From Planktomarina sp. (GTDB taxonomy: Bacteria; Pseudomonadota; Alphaproteobacteria; Rhodobacterales; Rhodobacteraceae): a stretch of DNA of 45,813 bases. The stretch is from the NCBI GenBank assembly GCA_016780825.1, contig JADHLF010000016.1, positions 1 to 45,813 of the forward strand. The letters run 5' to 3'. Made by a program: the position numbers and the translations under genes. Shown piece after piece: positions 8,565-16,944 of the stretch; position 1 is the stretch's first letter, and the number at the start of each line of letters is the position of its first letter. The notes under the pieces were generated by a model, which was given only the letters and a program-made list of their open reading frames with translations, did not search any database and had not been told where the DNA came from.

Positions 8565-9497
8565 TCAGCGTGAGGCATGGAACGCGCGGCCAAGGGCCGC
8601 AGGTGCATTGAGTGCAGCTTTGTTGCGATGCGCAGACATCACGACCAACACAATGATGGTTATCAGATAGGGTGACATCGACAAATACTCAACTGGAATT
8701 GACACACCAGCGGCCTGCAGATTGAGCTGCAAAACGGCAACGCCGCCGAAAAGATAGGCACCCAGAAGAACGCGTGCCGGTTTCCAACTCGCGAAAACAA
8801 CAATCGCCAAGGCAATCCAGCCGGCCCCGGCGGTCATACCTTCGGTCCATTGCGGCACGCGCACCAAAGAGAGGGCCGCCCCCCCCAACCCGGCGCAGGC
8901 TCCGCCAAACATAATGGCCATGATGCGCACTTTGACGACCTTATAACCCAAAGCATGGGCTGCATCATGGCTTTCTCCGACAGCCCGCAGAATCAATCCG
9001 CCGCGGGTGTATTTCAAGAACCACCAAACCCCGGCAACCAGGGCCAAGGCTGCATAGACGGTGATGTCATGCGAAAACAAAACCGGGCCCAGAATGGGAA
9101 GATCGCTGATGACGGGCAGGTCGAGCTTCACACTCGCCGGGGGCTTAATTCCAATGTAGCTTTGCCCCATAAGGGCCGAAAGCCCGAGGCCAAAGAGCGT
9201 GAGCGCCAGCCCTGTGGCGACTTGGTTTGACAGAAAAAATTGCGTCAAAAGCGCAAAAACCAAAGACAGCGCCGCCCCGCCCAGCGCGGCACAGATAAAG
9301 CCAATGATGGGCGAACCTGTGCCCACGGCCGCGGCAAAACCGGCAATGGCACCGATGATCATCATGCCTTCGACCCCAAGGTTCAAAACCCCGGATTTCT
9401 CGACCACCAATTCGCCAATGGCGGCTAATAAAATAGGTGTCGCGGCCACCATGAGCGAGGCGACCAAGAGCGTTGGGCTAATTGAGCTTAAATCCAT
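8565..9497 (-). CDS. ABC transporter permease (nucleoside/BMP type, second subunit)
   Basis: A 310-residue very hydrophobic membrane protein of the BPD_transp_2 family (as in RbsC, NupQ and YufQ). It contains GELVVEKSGVLNLGVEGMM near residue 30, the typical loop of this permease family, followed by about eight further membrane stretches. It should pair with the permease encoded just upstream to form the membrane channel. The ATG at 9497 begins the standard N-terminus (MDLSSISPTLLVAS); an in-frame GTG at 9566 would add 23 polar residues and overlap the upstream gene. Spacing to the upstream permease is 49 bp and to the downstream binding protein 27 bp. Confidence 0.88.
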   Translation of the reverse strand: MDLSSISPTLLVASLMVAATPILLAAIGELVVEKSGVLNLGVEGMMIIGAIAGFAAAVGTGSPIIGFICAALGGAALSLVFALLTQFFLSNQVATGLALTLFGLGLSALMGQSYIGIKPPASVKLDLPVISDLPILGPVLFSHDITVYAALALVAGVWWFLKYTRGGLILRAVGESHDAAHALGYKVVKVRIMAIMFGGACAGLGGAALSLVRVPQWTEGMTAGAGWIALAIVVFASWKPARVLLGAYLFGGVAVLQLNLQAAGVSIPVEYLSMSPYLITIIVLVVMSAHRNKAALNAPAALGRAFHASR

Positions 9498-9546
9498 GAC
9501 AGATATGTCCTGTTTGAAATCAAGTTTGGGTGGCGTCCGAAGGTCG

Positions 9547-10632
9547 TCATGGGCGGCTCCCTGCACTTGTTAATTTAAGTTTGAAATTCGTCAGCATGTC
9601 GAGGGCAAGCAGGAAAAACAGCAACATGCCTTGAAAGGCCTGGATTGCCGCAGAGGGCAGGCCGAGGCTGGATTGGGCAATCTCTCCGCCGATATAGGTC
9701 AGGGCCATCAACAGTCCGGCCAAGAGGATACCAATTGGATTGAGCCGGCCCAAAAACGCCACAATAATCGCGGTGAACCCGTAGCCGACATTGAAATCAA
9801 TGCTGATCTGTCCACTGGGCCCGGAGACCTCAAACAGGCCCGCCATCCCCGCCAAAGCGCCACTGAAGCCGAGGCAATAAACCACAAGCCTCTTTGGATT
9901 GACGCCAGCAAATTTGGCCGCTTTTGGGCTTTCACCGGTCAGGCGAATGTGAAAGCCCATTTGATGCCGCGCCAGCACGACATAGGCGAAAATCACGGCG
10001 ATAAAGGCAAACATAACGCCCATGTGAATGCCGGTTCCTGTCCAAAGCTCTGCATTATGCGCGCTGGCGTAGTGCTGCAAGTTGCGCGATCCTGGAAAGC
10101 CAAAGCCTTCGGGATTTTTCAACAGACCCAGAGACATGGAGGCCAAAAGCTGCTCTGCAACATAGACCAACATGAGGCTCACCAAAATCTCATTGGTGCC
10201 GAACCTTGTTTTCAAAATCGCAGGAATCATGGCCCAGACAAAGCCGCCCAAGGCGCCAAAGAAGATCATCGCGGGAAAAATAAAGGCGCTTTGCGCCGGG
10301 TAGACGGCCAGGGCCGCGCCGGCGCCACAAATCGCCCCGATGATATATTGTCCCTCGGCTCCAATGTTCCAAATCCCCGCGCGAAACCCCATCGACAGGC
10401 CGATGGCAATCATGATCAAAGGTGCGCCTTTGACCAAAAGCTGGGGGCGATAATACCAAGCAAATTCGGAGAAAAGTGGATCATAGAAAATCGTACGGAT
10501 GGCCTCAAAGGGATCCTTGCCCAAAGCTGCAAACATGATGCCGCCGCCGATCATTGTGGCGAAAACGGCCAGAACCGGAGCCAAATAGGCCCAAGTTTTT
10601 GAAGGATTAGGGCGTTTTTCAAGCCGCAGCAT
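9547..10632 (-). CDS. ABC transporter permease (nucleoside/BMP type, first subunit)
   Basis: A 361-residue membrane protein of the BPD_transp_2 family, related to NupP/YufP. It starts with a short basic tail and a membrane helix at about residues 13-35, and carries GFRAGIWNIGAEGQYIIGA around residue 80, the cytoplasmic-loop signature that contacts the ATPase. Together with the 310-residue permease and the duplicated ATPase it makes one importer. Its start overlaps the end of the ATPase gene by 14 bp, so the two are read from one message. Confidence 0.9.
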   Translation of the reverse strand: MLRLEKRPNPSKTWAYLAPVLAVFATMIGGGIMFAALGKDPFEAIRTIFYDPLFSEFAWYYRPQLLVKGAPLIMIAIGLSMGFRAGIWNIGAEGQYIIGAICGAGAALAVYPAQSAFIFPAMIFFGALGGFVWAMIPAILKTRFGTNEILVSLMLVYVAEQLLASMSLGLLKNPEGFGFPGSRNLQHYASAHNAELWTGTGIHMGVMFAFIAVIFAYVVLARHQMGFHIRLTGESPKAAKFAGVNPKRLVVYCLGFSGALAGMAGLFEVSGPSGQISIDFNVGYGFTAIIVAFLGRLNPIGILLAGLLMALTYIGGEIAQSSLGLPSAAIQAFQGMLLFFLLALDMLTNFKLKLTSAGSRP

Positions 10633-12124
10633 CGGCGCCTCCTAGCAATAGGCCAATTTCATCCAAACTGAGGCCCGCCATGGGGCGCGCGGCCGATAGG
10701 CGGCCGGCATTCAGCGCGGCGAAATTGGTTGAAATTTCCATAAGCTCATCCAAATCTTGGCTGATGACGATCACCCCCGCGCCTTGGCTTGCCAGATCCA
10801 GCAAGGCTTGGCGAATGGCCGCCGCCGCGGCAGCATCAACGCCCCAGGTGGGTTGGTTGACGATCAATACAGAGGGATTTTGCAACACCTCGCGGCCGAT
10901 GACGAATTTCTGCAAATTGCCGCCCGACAGGGACCGCGCCGCAGACTGTGCGTTGGGCGTGCGCACATCGAAACTTTCAATCACCTGCTCCGCAAAGGCG
11001 CGGGCGCGTGGCCAGTCCAGAAAGCCAGAGCGGCTGAGCTCCTTGCGCACCATGCCCGTGAGCATGGCGTTTTCCGTTAGGCTCATATCGGGCGCGGCTG
11101 CATGGCCCAAACGTTCCTCTGGGGCGGCCAAAAGTCCCAAAGCGCGCCGCGCATTGGGGGCAAGATGCCCGATGCCCAGCGTGTTGAGTTTGATCTGGCC
11201 CGGCGCGCGGAGCACTTCACCTGAGAGGCAGGCCAGCAGCTCGTCTTGGCCATTGCCCGCAACACCGCCTATGCCCAAGACCTCACCCTTGCGCAGGGAA
11301 AAGGAAATATCTTTTAGGCTTGTGCCAAAGGTTGTTTGCGGCGCCAGTGAAAGATCTGCCACCTCAAGCACAACATCGCCGAGCGTGCCGTGTTGCGGTT
11401 TGGCCGAATTCAGCGTGCCGCCAACCATCATCTCTGCCAGCTCGCGTGCAGATTTTTCCCGCGGATCGCAGGTGGCAATCTTGCGCCCTGCGCGCAAAAT
11501 CGTTGCGGTCTCACATAGATCGCGAATTTCTTCGAGCTTGTGGGAAATATAGAGAATGGAGGTGCCTTCTGCCTTGAGCTTGCGCAGCGTGGCAAAGAGG
11601 GTTTGTACCTCTTGCGGGGTCAAAACGCTGGTGGGCTCATCCATGATGAGCAGCTTGGGGTCTTGCAAAAGGCAGCGAATGATCTCGACCCTTTGACGCT
11701 CCCCCGCCGAAAGATCCCCCACCAGCCGTTCTGGATCCAACGGCAGGCCATAGGCCTCAGAGACTTCCGTGATCCGGGCCGAAAGGGCGCTGGACTTTGG
11801 CGGGTTTTCCATGCCCAGGACGATATTTTCCGCCACATTTAAGGCTTCAAAGAGGCTGAAATGCTGAAACACCATGGCCACGCCCGCGGCCCGCGCCGCG
11901 CGGGGCTCTTCGGGGGCATAGGGCGCATCGAAAAGCTGCATCTGTCCAGAATCGGGTCGCACCAGCCCGTAGATCATCTTGACCAAGGTTGATTTACCGG
12001 CACCATTCTCGCCCAAGAGCGCGTGAATTTCTCCCCTGCCGATGTCAAACCCCACGTCCTGATTGGCAATGACGCCGGGGTAGGCCTTTGTCAGCCCTTG
12101 AAGGTGTAAAAGTGTCTTACTCAT
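10619..12124 (-). CDS. ABC transporter ATP-binding protein with two ATPase domains
   Basis: A 501-residue protein made of two fused ATPase halves, as in RbsA/MglA and the nucleoside ATPases NupO/YufO. The first half has intact motifs: Walker A GENGAGKST, signature LSAGERQRVEI and Walker B LLIMDEPTS. The second half has a degenerate Walker A (GVAGNGQDEL), signature LSGGNLQKFVI and Walker B VLIVNQPTWGVD, where the Asp and catalytic Glu are replaced by Asn and Gln. One of the two ATP sites is therefore probably non-hydrolysing, which is usual for this subfamily. It sits between xdhC (4-bp ATGA overlap) and the first permease (14-bp overlap), tying transport to xanthine dehydrogenase. Purine import is inferred from subfamily and context. 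Confidence 0.92.
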   Translation of the reverse strand: MSKTLLHLQGLTKAYPGVIANQDVGFDIGRGEIHALLGENGAGKSTLVKMIYGLVRPDSGQMQLFDAPYAPEEPRAARAAGVAMVFQHFSLFEALNVAENIVLGMENPPKSSALSARITEVSEAYGLPLDPERLVGDLSAGERQRVEIIRCLLQDPKLLIMDEPTSVLTPQEVQTLFATLRKLKAEGTSILYISHKLEEIRDLCETATILRAGRKIATCDPREKSARELAEMMVGGTLNSAKPQHGTLGDVVLEVADLSLAPQTTFGTSLKDISFSLRKGEVLGIGGVAGNGQDELLACLSGEVLRAPGQIKLNTLGIGHLAPNARRALGLLAAPEERLGHAAAPDMSLTENAMLTGMVRKELSRSGFLDWPRARAFAEQVIESFDVRTPNAQSAARSLSGGNLQKFVIGREVLQNPSVLIVNQPTWGVDAAAAAAIRQALLDLASQGAGVIVISQDLDELMEISTNFAALNAGRLSAARPMAGLSLDEIGLLLGGADAAA

Positions 12125-13041
12125 GAAAGAGCACTCCTGTGTCGCGTTTTGGCGTTCATCTTGTGCGACAATAGGGCTTGGGTCACCCCAATCGCAATCG
12201 AAATTGGCTGTTTTCCGAGGTTTGGATCACCAATTGGGCAAGTTATCTTTGAAATCAAAGCGGGCGCATGTCCTAAGGCCAACAAACGCCGCTGAAACCG
12301 CGCCCATTTACTGGCCGATCCAATCAAACCACAAAAATCGAATCCGCGCAGCAAAGCGGCATGGCACAGCGCGAGATCCAGACTATGCGCATAGGTGAAT
12401 ATCAAATGCTGTGCGTGCCGCGGTGCATGGGCCATCAGCGGCGCCGGGTTTTCGGCAGGAACGAGGGTCACGGTCTCGGGCGGCGTCGTGGGAAAGCGCT
12501 CAGGGCTGGTGTCAATCCAAGTCACCTCAAAACCTGGCATTTGGGAGGCGATATGCACAACCGCCCGGCCCACATGTCCCGCGCCCCAGATCCACAAGGG
12601 CTGCGCGGCCGGGGTCAGAGTCTCTGCCAGCCAGCCTGCGGTGCAGATCAGCGCCGCGGGATCCGCCGAGCCGTTGCGCCGGGCCTTTTGCAACTGGGCC
12701 ATGGGCAGAGGCATGGGCATGTCCCCTTCGATGCGGCGGATGAAGAGGTCTTGCGCGACAATGGGCTTGGTGAAATGTTCGGTCACCAGCGTCACATGCC
12801 CGCCACAACATTGCCCCAGCTCTGGCCCAAGGGGATAGCGCCGCAGGCCGGGACGTGGCGCCTGTGACGCTTGATATTCCAATGCACCGCCCCCAATGCT
12901 GCCGCTTTGTCCCCCGGGCCAAAGCAACATTGATGCGCCGATTTCCCGCGGCGAAGAGCCCTTAATGTCAGCAATCACAACACGGGTCACGGCACCATGG
13001 GCGGCGATGGCCGCATTAATCTGGTGAAGATCAAAACTCAT
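12121..13041 (-). CDS. xdhC: xanthine dehydrogenase accessory protein
   Basis: XdhC binds the molybdenum cofactor, promotes its sulfuration and inserts it into the XdhB subunit; it is not part of the finished enzyme. The 306 residues show the XdhC/CoxI N-terminal domain (VIADIKGSSPREIGASML, then GSIGGGALE) and a C-terminal Rossmann-like domain (LWIWGAGHVGRAVVHIA; later ICPIGDPNLGKQP-type end with FCGLIGSASKWARF). It overlaps xdhB by 4 bp upstream and the transporter ATPase gene by 4 bp downstream, showing translational coupling across the change from catabolic enzyme to transporter. Confidence 0.95.
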   Translation of the reverse strand: MSFDLHQINAAIAAHGAVTRVVIADIKGSSPREIGASMLLWPGGQSGSIGGGALEYQASQAPRPGLRRYPLGPELGQCCGGHVTLVTEHFTKPIVAQDLFIRRIEGDMPMPLPMAQLQKARRNGSADPAALICTAGWLAETLTPAAQPLWIWGAGHVGRAVVHIASQMPGFEVTWIDTSPERFPTTPPETVTLVPAENPAPLMAHAPRHAQHLIFTYAHSLDLALCHAALLRGFDFCGLIGSASKWARFQRRLLALGHAPALISKITCPIGDPNLGKQPISIAIGVTQALLSHKMNAKTRHRSALS

Positions 13042-15341
13042 GACGCAGATCCTCGCGCCCGGGCTATGGCGTTGAACACTTCCTCTGAAGTGGCTGGCGC
13101 CTGCAAGTCGGGATAATGCGGCCCGCAGGCCGCGACCGCGTTAGACAGCGCCAGAAAGGCAGAAATCCCATGCATGAAGGGCGGCTCGCCCACGGCTTTT
13201 GAGCGGTAAATGGTCTGTTGTGTGTTCTGTCCCGGCCACAGCTCCACATTGAACACCTCGGGCCGGTCCGAACAGGCGGGAATTTTATAGGTGGAGGGCG
13301 CGTGGGTTTTGAGCAGCCCCGCTGTGTCCCAAACCAATTCTTCCGTGGTTAACCAACCCGCGCCCTGAACAAAACCGCCTTCGATCTGTCCGATGTCGAG
13401 GGCCGGGTTCAGCGATGCTCCGCAATCGTGAAGAATGTCGCAGCGCAGGATGCGGTTTTCGCCCGTCAGCGTGTCAATCACCACCTCTGTCACTGCGGCG
13501 CCATAGGCGAAATACAAAAACGGCCGCCCCGCGCCCTTGATGCGGTCCCATGCAATCTCTGGTGTCTTGTAAAATCCCGTGGCCGAGAGCGAGATGCGCG
13601 CCTCATAGGCCGAGGCGATCACCTCTTGCCAGGTGAGCGAGAGCCCCGGGGCGCTGACCTGTCCCTCTGCGAAGGTGATCTCTTCGGGCTTTACGCCATG
13701 TTGCGCGGCCAGATGGTCTTTGAGCCGACCAATGAGCGTTTCACAGGCCGCTTGCACCGCCATGCCGTTGAGATCAGCACCAGAGCTGGCAGCGGTGGCG
13801 GAGGTATTGGGCACTTTGCTGGTGTCCGTGGCCGAGGCGCGAATAACCGCCTGCTTTGCTCCCAAGCTGCGCGCGGCCACCTGCGTTAATTTTTGAAACA
13901 GACCCTGGCCCATCTCGGTGCCGCCATGGTTGATCAAAACAGATCCATCGGTGTAGATTTGCACCAAGGCGCCGGCTTGGTTGAGATGGGTCAGCGTAAA
14001 GGATATTCCAAATTTCACGGGACTAAAGGCAATGCCGCGTTTTAAAAGCGCATGGCTGGCATTCCAGCGCGCAACCTCAGCTTTGCGCGCCTGATAGTCA
14101 CAGCGTTGCAACAGGCTGTCTGTCATGTCCCCCAAGATGAAATCGGTCACCTCCATCTGATAGGGGGTGACGGCTGGGCGCGCTGGCGGCTTTGAGCTCA
14201 TTTCGGGATAATAGTTGCGCCGGCGCAGCTCTGCGGGATCGCAAGACAGGCTATGGGCGATATGATCCATCACCCGCTCAATGCCCACCATCCCCTGCGG
14301 GCCACCAAAGCCACGAAAGGCTGTGGCGCTTTGGGTGTTGGTTTTGAGCCGATGCGAGGTGATTTTCACATGCGGTAGGTCATAGGCGTTATCTGCGTGT
14401 AACATCGCCCGATCTGCCACCGGCAAAGAGAGATCCAGCGCCCAGCCGCAGCGGAAATAATGGGTAAACTCCAGCGCCTGAATCCGGCCCATGTCATCAA
14501 AGCCGACGTCATAGTCAATGCGGCAGTCGTGGCGTTTGCCTGTGATGATAAAATCATCGTCGCGGTCATAACGCATTTTGCAAGGCCGGCCAGTGAAAGA
14601 GGCCGCCAGCGCGCAGGCGACAGCCAGCGCATTGCCTTGGCTCTCTTTGCCGCCAAACCCGCCTCCCATGCGCCGCACTTCCACGCGCACCGCATGCTGA
14701 GCGATATTCAGCGCCTCTGCCACCTTATGTTGAATTTCCGTTGGGTGTTGGGTTGAGGAATGGACCACCATATCCCCGTGATCGCCGGCCAGAGCGAGCG
14801 CGGCTTGCCCTTCGAGATAAAAATGTTCCTGCCCGCCGAGGTTGATCCGGCCCTGCACCCTGTGGGTGGCATTGCCCATGGCGCTTGTGGGATCGCCCTT
14901 TGTATAGATCCGCGGCCCATCTTCAAAGCGGCTGTCGGCTTTCAGAGCCTGCTCGATGGTCAATATGGCAGGTTCCGCAGTGATCTCAATCTTGGCCAAA
15001 CGCGCGGCGCGGCGGGCCAGATGGTGGCTCTCGGCCACCACCAAAAAGATCGGCTGCCCGGCATAATGCACGCGGCCATCGGCCAGGAGCGGTTCGTCAT
15101 GGGCGGAGGGGGAGACGTCATTGGCATGGGGAAGATCCTTGGCCTCCAGCACCAAATGCACCCCGGGGCAGGCGCGGACGGCGCTTAGATCCACCGACTT
15201 AATCTGTCCCGCGGCGCAGGATGACAGGCCAAAGGCCAGGTGCAGGGTGCCCTGCGGGGTTGGGATATCATCGACATAGCGCGCGCGGCCCGTCACATGT
15301 TGGCGCGCCGCGTCGTGGGGAAGGCTCGCTGCGGCGCTCAT
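13038..15341 (-). CDS. xdhB: xanthine dehydrogenase, molybdenum-binding subunit
   Basis: The 767-residue large subunit carries the molybdopterin active site that hydroxylates hypoxanthine to xanthine and xanthine to urate. It starts with the Ald_Xan_dh_C hammerhead domain (GRARYVDDIPTPQGTLHLAF) and continues with the cofactor-binding domains: RRMGGGFGGKE, AFRGFGGPQG with the substrate-orienting Arg, and VGEPPFMHG near the end, whose Glu719 corresponds to the catalytic base. Length and motifs match the bacterial two-subunit XdhAB enzyme. It overlaps xdhA and xdhC by 4 bp each. No residue expected for activity appears to be missing. Confidence 0.96.
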   Translation of the reverse strand: MSAAASLPHDAARQHVTGRARYVDDIPTPQGTLHLAFGLSSCAAGQIKSVDLSAVRACPGVHLVLEAKDLPHANDVSPSAHDEPLLADGRVHYAGQPIFLVVAESHHLARRAARLAKIEITAEPAILTIEQALKADSRFEDGPRIYTKGDPTSAMGNATHRVQGRINLGGQEHFYLEGQAALALAGDHGDMVVHSSTQHPTEIQHKVAEALNIAQHAVRVEVRRMGGGFGGKESQGNALAVACALAASFTGRPCKMRYDRDDDFIITGKRHDCRIDYDVGFDDMGRIQALEFTHYFRCGWALDLSLPVADRAMLHADNAYDLPHVKITSHRLKTNTQSATAFRGFGGPQGMVGIERVMDHIAHSLSCDPAELRRRNYYPEMSSKPPARPAVTPYQMEVTDFILGDMTDSLLQRCDYQARKAEVARWNASHALLKRGIAFSPVKFGISFTLTHLNQAGALVQIYTDGSVLINHGGTEMGQGLFQKLTQVAARSLGAKQAVIRASATDTSKVPNTSATAASSGADLNGMAVQAACETLIGRLKDHLAAQHGVKPEEITFAEGQVSAPGLSLTWQEVIASAYEARISLSATGFYKTPEIAWDRIKGAGRPFLYFAYGAAVTEVVIDTLTGENRILRCDILHDCGASLNPALDIGQIEGGFVQGAGWLTTEELVWDTAGLLKTHAPSTYKIPACSDRPEVFNVELWPGQNTQQTIYRSKAVGEPPFMHGISAFLALSNAVAACGPHYPDLQAPATSEEVFNAIARARGSAS

Positions 15342-16711
15342 GGGTGCATCTCGCGAATGTTGACCGGCGTCTCTTGGAGATCATGGAAATACCGGATCAG
15401 CATATTGCCCGCCGCTTGCATCCGATAGCCCGCGCTGGCGCGCATGTCGCTCAAAGGGGTGAAATCTTCGGCCAGAGCGGATTTCGCCCGCTCGAAGCTC
15501 TCCAAGTTCCAGGGCTGGCCGCACAAAGCCGCCTCGGTTTTTCGCGCCCTGGCGGGGGTGGCTGCCATACCGCCGAAGGCAATGCGGGCCTGTGTGATCA
15601 CACCTGCCTCTTGCTGCAACTTAAAGCAGCCGCAGACTGCGGAAATATCCTGATCAAACCTTTTGGACAGTTTATAGCAGCGCAGCCTGTCCTGCGCCTT
15701 GGGCAGTTCGATGCTCTCCACAAATTCGCCTGGCTGCCTGTCTTGCTGTTGATAGGCAATAAAGAAATCTTCCAAATCAAGCGCGCGGCGCTCATCTGCG
15801 CGGCGCAAAACCAAACGCGCGCCCATGGCAATGAGGGCCGGTGAGCCGTCGCCGATCGGCGAGCCATTGGCGATGTTGCCACCGATCGTCGCCGCATTGC
15901 GCACCTGCGGGCTGCCGTAGCGACTGAAGAGCTGGTGCAGCGAGGCGGATATCGGCCGTATGGCCTGCATCAAATGTGTGATTGTGACCGCCGCGCCGAT
16001 GCGCAGACGATCGCCCTCATCATGGATATGGCGCAGATCCTGAGCATGGCTGATAAAGGCAATAGGCCCGAGGTCTTGCATCTTTTTTGTCACCCAGAGA
16101 CCCACATCGGTGCCGCCGGCGATGAGGGTGGCATTGGGATTTCGGGCATACCAATGGGCCAATTCATCGGAGGATTTTGGGCAAAAAATATCATCGCGAC
16201 TTTGCAGCGCTTGGGGTTCTGGTCGTTCATTCATCCAAGAGGGTGCAGGACGCTGTGCAGCCGCCTGAGCCGCGCGAATGATGGGCGCGTAGCCTGTGCA
16301 TCGGCACAGGTTGCCTGCCAGAGCCGCGTCGAAATCCGTCTCGCCCGTGGCATGTGCCGCGGCCATGGTTGTCACAAATCCCGGGGTGCAAAATCCACAT
16401 TGTGCCCCGTGGTGCGTGATCATGGCCTCTTGCACCGGATGCAGCGCTCCATCGGGTCCGGACAGCCCCTCGACCGTGCGCACGCTGCAGCCTTGCAGCT
16501 GGGGTAAAAACAATATGCAGGCATTCATGGGGCGCGGCACGCCATCCCGTCCCGTGACGATGACGGTGCAGGCCCCGCAATCGCCCTCGTTACAGCCTTC
16601 TTTGGTGCCGCAGAGATCCGCCTGGAGGCGTAGATAATCTAAAAGAGTTTCACTGCCGGTTTTGGGTGCGACAGACACCGACGTCCCGTTGAGGAGAAAC
16701 GACATGTTCAT
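15338..16711 (-). CDS. xdhA: xanthine dehydrogenase, iron-sulfur and FAD subunit
   Basis: The small subunit takes electrons from the molybdenum site through two [2Fe-2S] clusters to FAD and on to NAD. The N-terminal ferredoxin-type domain has Cys34, Cys40, Cys45, Cys48 and Cys65; the second cluster domain has CGFCTPG and CRCTGY at about residues 100-140. The FAD-binding domain (TLIAGGTDVGLWV, then NAATIGGNIANGSPIGD) fills the middle and a CO-dehydrogenase-type C-terminal domain ends it. The total of 457 residues fits the family. The start is uncertain: the open frame begins at a GTG (16729), while ATG codons at 16711 and 16705 fit the usual MSFLLNG beginning better; no clear ribosome site is seen at any of them. 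First gene of the seven-gene purine unit. Confidence 0.94.
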   Translation of the reverse strand: MNMSFLLNGTSVSVAPKTGSETLLDYLRLQADLCGTKEGCNEGDCGACTVIVTGRDGVPRPMNACILFLPQLQGCSVRTVEGLSGPDGALHPVQEAMITHHGAQCGFCTPGFVTTMAAAHATGETDFDAALAGNLCRCTGYAPIIRAAQAAAQRPAPSWMNERPEPQALQSRDDIFCPKSSDELAHWYARNPNATLIAGGTDVGLWVTKKMQDLGPIAFISHAQDLRHIHDEGDRLRIGAAVTITHLMQAIRPISASLHQLFSRYGSPQVRNAATIGGNIANGSPIGDGSPALIAMGARLVLRRADERRALDLEDFFIAYQQQDRQPGEFVESIELPKAQDRLRCYKLSKRFDQDISAVCGCFKLQQEAGVITQARIAFGGMAATPARARKTEAALCGQPWNLESFERAKSALAEDFTPLSDMRASAGYRMQAAGNMLIRYFHDLQETPVNIREMHP

Positions 16712-16804
16712 TTGAAAGAGTCGTGCCACTGTCTGTTAACTTTTCGCGCCAAGGTCCGATGCGGCGTAAAACCAGATTGGGCGCGAGAGAAGTAACTCTT
16801 ATTT

Positions 16805-16833
16805 TTGTGAGTCGGGCAAGAAAAAAATAATGG
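16805..16833 (+). promoter_or_regulatory. dnaE: possible dnaE promoter
   Basis: TTGTGA (16805-16810) and TAATGG (16828-16833) are separated by 17 bases, in the 233-bp gap between the divergent xdhA and dnaE genes. A GC-rich hairpin (GCGGGC, 16866-16871, with GCCCGC, 16875-16880) lies in the leader. No convincing leftward promoter for xdhA was found in the same gap. Confidence 0.35.
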
Positions 16834-16944
16834 CTTCTGAATAATGTAGGTTTTTGGCGGCTGGCGCGGGCACTGCCCGCTGCAGAAAGTTGTGAGGGAC
16901 ATTTTGCTCTGGATGCCGGGGCATCGTCAGTTTATCCAAGAGAG

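Noticed and set aside
9631..10602. 323-codon rightward open frame inside the permease gene
   Set aside because: Opposite strand to a clear membrane permease; product is polar, low complexity and without a ribosome site.
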